From Kiritimatiellia bacterium (GTDB lineage Bacteria > Verrucomicrobiota > Kiritimatiellia > SLAD01): a DNA stretch of 7,077 bases. Within the stretch, counting starts at the first letter, position 1; the number at the start of each line of letters is the position of its first letter. The translations under genes were made by a program, and so were the position numbers. Where the stretch lies: positions 1-7,077 of the forward strand of contig SLCI01000166.1 of the NCBI GenBank assembly GCA_007125875.1. The letters run 5' to 3'. Below the pieces are notes generated by a model. That model did not search any database and was not told the origin of the DNA. It saw nothing but the letters and a program-made list of their open reading frames with translations. Of the stretch, positions 1-4,421 are shown one piece after another.

Positions 1-26
1 GCAGAGAAACACACCTTGTACCGCTT

Positions 27-54
27 CACACAATTTAAGTCGCGTCCTTGTGTG
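27..54. repeat. Short inverted repeat in the gene-free left end
   Basis: CACACAA at 27-33 and TTGTGTG at 48-54 are perfect reverse complements separated by 14 bases. The repeat lies in the 163-bp stretch downstream of the minus-strand metallopeptidase gene, where I see no coding sequence, no T-run typical of a terminator and no RNA gene. It could be a weak hairpin or an operator for a gene outside the window, and a 7-bp arm can also arise by chance. Confidence 0.25.
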
Positions 55-84
55 GTAGGGCGAATCCTCTGGATGAGCCGTTCG

Positions 85-114
85 CGAGTGCGAGTAAGAT
101 TGCGATTAGGATTA
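85..114. repeat. Degenerate hexamer tandem repeat
   Basis: Five consecutive 6-bp units are visible: CGAGTG, CGAGTA, AGATTG, CGATTA and GGATTA, with a loose consensus NGAKTR. The run is in the non-coding left end of the window, after the stop of the metallopeptidase gene. No function can be assigned. A 14-codon reading frame runs through it (starting ATG at 73) but is too short to support as a gene. Confidence 0.3.
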
Positions 115-163
115 TGAGGTGATAAGGCTTACCGATCACTCCGCACCCAACACCGCTCCTCCC

Positions 164-856
164 TCACGCCTCTGCAAGCCAGTCCACCGCATGCAGTATC
201 CATTCGCCCAGCCATAGATACGTCTGACTGACATCACGGCCGAGTGCGTGTGTCCACTCGGTCCAGGTTAGGTCCGATACGGCCACCAGCCAGATACCAA
301 TCCCCAATAAATTGAAGCTGTAGATGATCGCATAGGAAAACAACGCGCCGTGCTCGCGAATATCGGATTGCCCCACTTTAATCATCGAAAGGGTAAAGGT
401 GAGGTGAAATCCCCAGGTTAATCCAACCCAACCGAGCCAAATGGCATCATAGGGCGAAGTATCAAAAAAGAGCGAGAGCACCGCATGAATCAGAATCACA
501 CAGAGGGTATAAAAAGGGAAAAAATAGGGTGCAAGTGTGATTAGGAAGTTGGATTTCGTCAGCAAGACATGGCCGCCTCGCTTGCTTACCTTCATGCCCA
601 ATACGCTGACGCCCATTAGCCAAGCCCACAAAGCGTGCGTCAGCTCATGGGCAAGGACGTAGGTCCGCATTGGACGCGGCATGACGAAATAGATGAATAT
701 CCATAAAACGAAACCGCCCAATAAGGCCCAAACATCCGGAGACCAACCACTCCATGTTCCACCAGAAAGCTGTAGCAGCAGGCCGTGAATAGTCCGTGAT
801 ACACCGATGCAGGCCGGTAAAAGTAAAAGACCAATAAACCACTTCAGGAACCGCAT
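164..856 (-). CDS. M50-like membrane metallopeptidase (HExxH), 230 aa
   Basis: Likely an integral membrane zinc peptidase related to the M50 (site-2 protease) group; the substrate is unknown. The protein has about five or six hydrophobic segments, near residues 5-18, 42-59, 66-88, 103-130, 139-158 and 173-193. The third carries H70-E71-L72-T73-H74, the zinc-binding HExxH motif, inside a hydrophobic stretch as in intramembrane proteases. A second conserved-looking patch, APYFFP (109-114), and the polar GQSDIREHG (162-170) could supply the third zinc ligand (D165 or H169), but I cannot identify it firmly. There is no PDZ domain, so this is a minimal form. The ATG is supported by AAGGAG 11 nt upstream (868-873). 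It overlaps the end of the kinase-like gene by 13 bp, so the two are probably co-translated. The absence of a classical NPDG motif leaves open a non-proteolytic zincin relative. Confidence 0.68.
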   Translation of the reverse strand: MRFLKWFIGLLLLPACIGVSRTIHGLLLQLSGGTWSGWSPDVWALLGGFVLWIFIYFVMPRPMRTYVLAHELTHALWAWLMGVSVLGMKVSKRGGHVLLTKSNFLITLAPYFFPFYTLCVILIHAVLSLFFDTSPYDAIWLGWVGLTWGFHLTFTLSMIKVGQSDIREHGALFSYAIIYSFNLLGIGIWLVAVSDLTWTEWTHALGRDVSQTYLWLGEWILHAVDWLAEA

Positions 857-2121
857 CGTCGTCGCCGCTCCTTGCGCCAGCGCTTACGGGTCCACCAGCG
901 CATCAATCTTTTTGTCACATCATATTCGAGGTAGGGGAATATGTGTCGGAGAGGATGGATGAATGCGAACCGTTCCGCCTCCGTCAGGTGTCGATTGTGC
1001 AACGAGCCATTGATCTGCATCAGGTTGCGCAGGACGCGATACGGGTTCATCCAAACGCCAAACCGCATGTCTTCGAGATCAATCCATGCGAGCTGCTGCG
1101 CTCGTTCAATCCCGGCCTCGTATTGGGGCCGCACCAGGCAGTTAGCCAACTTGGCGTCACCATGATAAATCCGGGCGTGATATAGCCTCAGCCACGCCTC
1201 CCGAAACGCTGATAGGCTAGCCTGTTGTTGCGTAGGAGACAATTTGGAGTAGTGGTTCAAAAACCAAGTGCGCAGATCAATGCTGGCCGACTCATAAGCT
1301 GAAAACACGTAACTCCGGCTGGGCAAAAAGCGGCCCTGAACCTCGAGAAAACCTAGTGGCTCAGGCGTAGCAAAATGCAGCGCGCGTAAGGCTTGTCCGG
1401 CAGCCCATGCACGACGGGCCCGGCTTGGCTGAAACGCCGCCCGCACACGATGATGCCAGCGGGGTAAATCAAATCGCTTAATTACCACATCCCGTTCCAA
1501 TAAATGCGCGCGCCAAACCGTATTGCGATGACTCTTCTTTAGTGGCTCACCTGCCGTGCGTTCAGCTTGCGCCACTGCGCCCGCCAGCAAGCCCGGAGAA
1601 AGTTGCGGATCGTACGTCCAACACCCGCGATACAGGGCAGTACCATAGGCATTCTCCGTCCGTAGCGCGCGACGATACAAAAGATCTGGCCGCAGCGCCG
1701 ATTGTATTTGTAAAGCGGCCTTGAGAGATTGGATAAGCTGACGTAGTTCGATCCGATCAAGACCCTGGGGGCGCAGAAACGAGCGCAGGAGTAGCTCCAC
1801 TTCCAGTGGCGAGAAAGGTATTCCAGCGCTTCCATACGCATCGAGGAGCGCACTTCGGACACTGTCCGTCGATAGACGGAACCGATTGCGTTCAAGTTGA
1901 TCCGGAGGACAATGCCACTCCCACTCGCCATTGACCTGCCGGAATATGGACAACTCGAGTGGCAGTCGTCTCAAGTCGATCCGATCCTGCCACAAGGAAT
2001 AGAGGCTTCGGCCGATTTGGGTGACAATGCGGTGCCGTTCGTATCTTGGACGCTGCAACCAGTCGGCCATAAGATCGGGCCAAAAAATCAGCGGGTCTTG
2101 TGCGGATTGAGATGAATTCAC
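844..2121 (-). CDS. LPS-kinase-like protein (InaA/WaaP/Kdo-kinase fold) with long N-terminal region, 425 aa
   Basis: The C-terminal half (about 200-380) has the protein-kinase-like fold used by lipopolysaccharide core and Kdo kinases. Visible elements are VIKRF with the ATP-lysine candidate K215, a helix-C-like SRARRAWAAGQAL (233-245), the catalytic loop HGDAKLAN (H320, D322, K324, N327) and the metal-binding IDLED (D348). The usual helix-C glutamate is not obvious. By family knowledge such enzymes phosphorylate sugar hydroxyls of LPS on the cytoplasmic side, so a role in LPS core phosphorylation is inferred, not shown. The first 200 residues resemble nothing I recognise and contain no hydrophobic segment. 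The C-terminus is very basic (RKRWRKERRRR). The start is a GTG with no clear Shine-Dalgarno; an in-frame ATG at residue 18 is an alternative. It is the first gene of a pair with the M50-like gene and diverges from rpsT. Confidence 0.7.
   Translation of the reverse strand: MNSSQSAQDPLIFWPDLMADWLQRPRYERHRIVTQIGRSLYSLWQDRIDLRRLPLELSIFRQVNGEWEWHCPPDQLERNRFRLSTDSVRSALLDAYGSAGIPFSPLEVELLLRSFLRPQGLDRIELRQLIQSLKAALQIQSALRPDLLYRRALRTENAYGTALYRGCWTYDPQLSPGLLAGAVAQAERTAGEPLKKSHRNTVWRAHLLERDVVIKRFDLPRWHHRVRAAFQPSRARRAWAAGQALRALHFATPEPLGFLEVQGRFLPSRSYVFSAYESASIDLRTWFLNHYSKLSPTQQQASLSAFREAWLRLYHARIYHGDAKLANCLVRPQYEAGIERAQQLAWIDLEDMRFGVWMNPYRVLRNLMQINGSLHNRHLTEAERFAFIHPLRHIFPYLEYDVTKRLMRWWTRKRWRKERRRRCGS
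868..873 (-). promoter_or_regulatory. Ribosome binding site of the M50-like gene
   Basis: On the minus strand AAGGAG lies 11 nt before the ATG at 854-856. It sits inside the 3' end of the kinase-like gene and fixes the start of the metallopeptidase despite the 13-bp overlap. The spacing is slightly long but workable. Confidence 0.6.
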
Positions 2122-2149
2122 GATGGTAAAAAATAATCGAAAACGTGTG

Positions 2150-2177
2150 TTGACATGTGAGTTACGACAATTAGTAT
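2150..2177 (+). promoter_or_regulatory. Sigma-70-type promoter of rpsT
   Basis: A perfect -35 box TTGACA at 2150-2155 is followed after 16 bp by TAGTAT at 2172-2177, which matches the -10 consensus at four of six positions. The predicted start near 2184 gives a leader of about 100 nt before rpsT. TATAGC at 2175-2180 is an alternative -10 but at 19-bp spacing. Confidence 0.6.
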
Positions 2178-2201
2178 AGCGCCTGTTTCAAGTGGCCGAA
2201 C
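2173..2201 (-). promoter_or_regulatory. Possible promoter of the kinase/M50 pair, overlapping the rpsT promoter
   Basis: On the minus strand TATACT (2173-2178) matches the -10 consensus at five of six positions, and transcription would begin near 2166, about 45 nt before the GTG. The -35 region at 17-bp spacing (GTTCGG, 2196-2201) is poor, so an activator or another element may be needed. The hexamer shares five base pairs with the -10 of rpsT. Confidence 0.35.
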
Positions 2202-2273
2202 CAGAATCCCTTGACGCAGAACGGAAAGCTGGCTTGGAACGTTTTCCCTTTCATAAACAAATTAATCTTTAGT

Positions 2274-2277
2274 GGAG
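2274..2277 (+). promoter_or_regulatory. rpsT: Ribosome binding site of rpsT
   Basis: GGAG (within GTGGAG) lies 6 nt before the ATG at 2284, a standard Shine-Dalgarno arrangement that fixes the rpsT start. Confidence 0.7.
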
Positions 2278-2283
2278 TAGTCT

Positions 2284-2556
2284 ATGCCAAATCTTAAAAG
2301 TGCGAAGAAAAGAATGCGCGTTTCCGAACGGCAACGCAAAGAAAACTATGCAGCGCGTTCCCGCGTTCGTCGTTTTCGCCGAAAATTCTTAGCCAGTTTG
2401 GAAGGGGCAGACAAGGGGCTGATGAAGGAGTCATTCAGCGAGTACTGTTCGGTATTAGACAAGGCGGCCAAGCGGAATGTGTTGAAGAAGAATACCGCCA
2501 TTCGCTACAAGTCACGCGCAGCCAACAAGCTGCGGACAGCCACAGCTGCTTCGTAA
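2284..2556 (+). CDS. rpsT: 30S ribosomal protein S20, 90 aa
   Basis: S20 binds 16S rRNA early in assembly of the small ribosomal subunit. The protein opens with MPNLKSAKKRMRVSERQR, the family signature, and carries the conserved second part with LDKAAKRNVLKKNTAIR (58-74) and KSRAANKL (76-83). Its length (90 aa) and high lysine/arginine content are normal for S20. ATG start with GGAG 6 nt upstream. It is transcribed alone on the plus strand, between a TTGACA promoter and a strong terminator, as is common for rpsT. The roughly 100-nt leader may allow autogenous control, which is known for S20 in enterobacteria but not shown here. Nothing is missing or odd in the coding sequence. Confidence 0.97.
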   Translation: MPNLKSAKKRMRVSERQRKENYAARSRVRRFRRKFLASLEGADKGLMKESFSEYCSVLDKAAKRNVLKKNTAIRYKSRAANKLRTATAAS

Positions 2557-2559
2557 CAA

Positions 2560-2584
2560 GGCTTAGGACTTAGGCTCAGGCTTA
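2560..2584 (+). repeat. Short tandem repeat after rpsT (GGCTTA-like)
   Basis: Directly after the rpsT stop there are four units in a row: GGCTTA, GGACTTA, GGCTCA and GGCTTA. A small inverted repeat GGCC-TGA-GGCC follows at 2604-2614. Both are in the rpsT 3' untranslated region before the terminator. They may be slippage products, and no function is evident. Confidence 0.35.
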
Positions 2585-2628
2585 ATGGCAGCGAGGCTCG
2601 AATGGCCTGAGGCCGATTAAATAATTCT

Positions 2629-2665
2629 AAAATACGCAGTCCCGATGGGGCTGCGTATTTTTTTT
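2629..2665 (+). terminator. Rho-independent terminator of rpsT, probably bidirectional
   Basis: The stem arms are AAAATACGCAGTCCC (2629-2643) and its complement GGGGCTGCGTATTTT (2647-2661), with one T·G pair and a GAT loop. They are followed by a run of eight T in all (2658-2665). The lptE stop codon (2664-2666) touches the T-run. Read on the minus strand the same stem is followed by TTTTAGAATTATTT, so it probably also ends the TPR/lptE transcript. Confidence 0.9.
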
Positions 2666-3197
2666 ACCATGCTTCAACAATGGCGCTCACAAGGCGCTGC
2701 GCCAAATCTTCGGCGGCATCCGGAATAGCAGCCAGTTTGGCGCTGGTTAAATCGCCAATCAGTAGAAAGGTTGTTTCGCCCACGACACGGGGATTTTCTG
2801 CAATCACGTTTCCATTCGTGCGCCGAATCAACTGCACTGAGGCGGTGATGAACATACGATATTCCTCCGCCGCCGCGCGGCGATCACGATCAAAAGCAAG
2901 CGGGGCGATTTCAAAATCGGTCAATGTCACTAAGAGAATAGAATCCGCGCTGTCTTCGGATCGGATGCGCAAGGATCCGTCCCGCTGAATAAAGCTGATT
3001 GCGCGTCGTGTGGTTTCGGCTTCGAGCAAGGGCTCTTCCGTCTGATTATCGAACGTGGGTACAAAAACGGTCTCAATGTCTGGTGGCAACATCGATCCGA
3101 GCTGATAGCCAACACATCCGTTTAACAGCAACCCTCCGATCAGAAGGAGGGTAGCTTGTGCAATACGTAGACTGGTGATGCGATTTAATTTAAGCAT
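2664..3197 (-). CDS. lptE: LptE-like LPS-assembly lipoprotein, 177 aa
   Basis: LptE is the outer-membrane lipoprotein that plugs the LptD barrel and helps place LPS in the outer leaflet. The sequence shows a basic n-region, a hydrophobic core (residues 13-25) and a lipobox LNGC ending at C28. The mature protein begins CVGYQLG, the Cys-Gly-Tyr-type start seen in LptE proteins. Position +2 is Val, not Asp, compatible with outer-membrane sorting by the enterobacterial rule. The body has the expected pattern: PPDIETVFVPTFDNQTEEP (39-57), beta-rich central strands and a C-terminal helix. I chose the ATG at 3195-3197 over an upstream in-frame start (3227) because GAAGGA lies 6 nt before it and the signal peptide then has normal length. 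It overlaps the TPR gene by 8 bp, so translational coupling is likely. LptE families diverge strongly, so the exact subfamily is uncertain. Confidence 0.78.
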   Translation of the reverse strand: MLKLNRITSLRIAQATLLLIGGLLLNGCVGYQLGSMLPPDIETVFVPTFDNQTEEPLLEAETTRRAISFIQRDGSLRIRSEDSADSILLVTLTDFEIAPLAFDRDRRAAAEEYRMFITASVQLIRRTNGNVIAENPRVVGETTFLLIGDLTSAKLAAIPDAAEDLAQRLVSAIVEAW

Positions 3198-4218
3198 CTT
3201 TGTTCCTTCTTTTCTCCTGCAATTCATCCAATCGGGCTCGGGCAGATGCGGCTAATTCACTGTCAGGGAAATTAGCGAGCAAACGCTCGTAAACGATTTC
3301 TGCGGCTATCGGACGGCGTGCGATGCGATCATAAAATAACGCGCGATTGTAGACCATCGAGGCCCGTCGCTCGTGCAAATCCCGCAAGTGCGATGCAGCC
3401 GTTTCAGCGTTTTCGGCTTCCGGGAACTGCTGCAAGGTGAGCGCCAGCGTAGTAAATGCCGCATCCAAGGTATCCTGATCGCGCGGATAGCGATCCGCTA
3501 AATCCAGCAAGACTCGAGCCCGTGCGAAGGCCGCTTCTTCTGCTTCCGGTGTTCTTGGATAGCGCGTTTCGACTCGTTCATACGCCAACACCGCTTCTTC
3601 GCGATGCCCGATCTCCTCCCGGATCTGGCCAATCATTAACTGGGCCTGCGGACTGCGCTCCCAGCGGGGTCCCATTCGGACGATGCTTTCCAGTACGGGA
3701 ATAGCGCGCTCGGGCGCATTGAAGCCTGGGAATATAAACCATTGCCCGCGCCGCTCTTCAATCATTCGTTCGGCAATAGCAAATTTCTTCTGTAAGGCGG
3801 CTTCGTGCGGGAACTGCCCTACATACAGTTCAGAGAGGCGGTCGAGCTCGTCAACGGCTCGCGCCAACCGTCCGCGCTCCTCTAACACACGTGCGTAGGC
3901 CAACTGGGCATCAGGTGCCTCATTGGCTGCAGGCCAGTGACGAACCAACAAGCGGAACTGTCGTCCAGCCCTTCGCAAGTGTCCGCGCTCCTGCAAAGAT
4001 TGTGCATGGGCGAATTGATCCGTGGGATTATCTTGCGCAGGACCTCGAAAGAAAATACGCCGTGCTGGCTGCTCTTCCTCAATAAAAGGGCGACGCGCAT
4101 CAGCAGCGTCCGCCCAACTGAAAAAAAGCATGCCCAGCGCCGCCGCAATAAACCGTCTGCGACGCACCGTACAAAGAGAATCGGGGAGAGCCCGTAATAA
4201 GCGAATAATACATGCCAT
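3190..4218 (-). CDS. BamD/YfiO-like exported TPR protein, 342 aa
   Basis: Tetratricopeptide-repeat protein of the outer-membrane assembly factor type (BamD/YfiO-like or YbgF-like), expected in the periplasm. It has a basic n-region (VRRRRF, 18-23), a hydrophobic core (24-35) and signal peptidase I sites A-D-A at 36-38 or 39-41. Helical pairs of TPR type follow: about 65-97, 102-135, 169-220 (ERSPQAQLMIGQIREEIGHR region), 224-265, 266-300 and 301-333 (AAEIVYERLLANFPDSELA). BamD itself is a lipoprotein, but no lipobox cysteine is present here; the only cysteines are in the leader (C3, C16). The gene could be extended 4 codons to a TTG at 4230, but that codon lies inside the -10 box, so I use the ATG at 4216-4218. 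There is no Shine-Dalgarno. It is followed by lptE with an 8-bp overlap, supporting an outer-membrane biogenesis role. Confidence 0.65.
   Translation of the reverse strand: MACIIRLLRALPDSLCTVRRRRFIAAALGMLFFSWADAADARRPFIEEEQPARRIFFRGPAQDNPTDQFAHAQSLQERGHLRRAGRQFRLLVRHWPAANEAPDAQLAYARVLEERGRLARAVDELDRLSELYVGQFPHEAALQKKFAIAERMIEERRGQWFIFPGFNAPERAIPVLESIVRMGPRWERSPQAQLMIGQIREEIGHREEAVLAYERVETRYPRTPEAEEAAFARARVLLDLADRYPRDQDTLDAAFTTLALTLQQFPEAENAETAASHLRDLHERRASMVYNRALFYDRIARRPIAAEIVYERLLANFPDSELAASARARLDELQEKRRNKDA
3204..3209 (-). promoter_or_regulatory. lptE: Ribosome binding site of lptE
   Basis: On the minus strand GAAGGA lies 6 nt before the ATG at 3195-3197. It is inside the end of the upstream TPR gene and decides the lptE start against the longer reading frame that would begin at 3227. 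Confidence 0.7.
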
Positions 4219-4226
4219 AGACGCGT

Positions 4227-4255
4227 ACAATAGAAGCCTAGTAGCACACGGTCAA
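4227..4255 (-). promoter_or_regulatory. Sigma-70-type promoter of the TPR/lptE operon, likely leaderless
   Basis: On the minus strand TTGACC (4250-4255) and TATTGT (4227-4232) are separated by exactly 17 bp. Counting from the -10 box, transcription would start at about 4218-4220. This falls on or within two bases of the ATG at 4216-4218, so the mRNA would have essentially no 5' leader, in agreement with the missing Shine-Dalgarno. Confidence 0.6.
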
Positions 4256-4292
4256 GGGCAATGGCAGTGCTATTCCTGTGCTGCTCAAAACA

Positions 4293-4407
4293 CGATTTTC
4301 CAATGATTGGAAAATCGGCCTAAAATTCTTCCAACGATTGGAAAAAATCCCTGAAAAAGTTCCAACGATTGGAAAAACCGTCAAAAAAGTTTCCAACGAT
4401 TGGAAAA
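4293..4407. repeat. Array of four 15-bp palindromes at exact 31-bp spacing
   Basis: The core TTCCAAYGATTGGAA (arms TTCCAA/TTGGAA around a 3-base centre) occurs at 4298-4312, 4329-4343, 4360-4374 and 4391-4405. The starts are exactly 31 bp apart. The centre is TGA in the first copy and CGA in the others. The first copy has arms extended to 11 bp (4293-4303 and 4307-4317). Spacers are 16 bp, differ in sequence and are A-rich (runs of 4-6 A). The array lies between the deacetylase stop (4422) and the TPR promoter (-35 at 4250-4255). Possible roles are a cooperative protein-binding site on one DNA face, a set of transcript-end hairpins for the deacetylase operon (on the minus strand copies 3 and 4 are followed by CTTTTT), or an intergenic repeat family. 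The 31-bp period is not a multiple of three, so a protein repeat is excluded. Confidence 0.92.
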
Positions 4408-4421
4408 CGGAGTTTCCGGCC

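Noticed and set aside
73..117. 14-codon peptide gene starting at ATG 73
   Set aside because: Too short, no Shine-Dalgarno, and it simply translates the hexamer repeat.
3198..3227. LptE with ten extra N-terminal residues from 3227
   Set aside because: The extension is translated from the Shine-Dalgarno region of the ATG at 3197 and would lengthen the signal peptide n-region for no reason.
4293..4407. CRISPR array
   Set aside because: The regular spacing looks CRISPR-like, but repeats are 15-bp perfect palindromes, spacers only 16 bp and A-rich, there are four units, and no cas gene is near.
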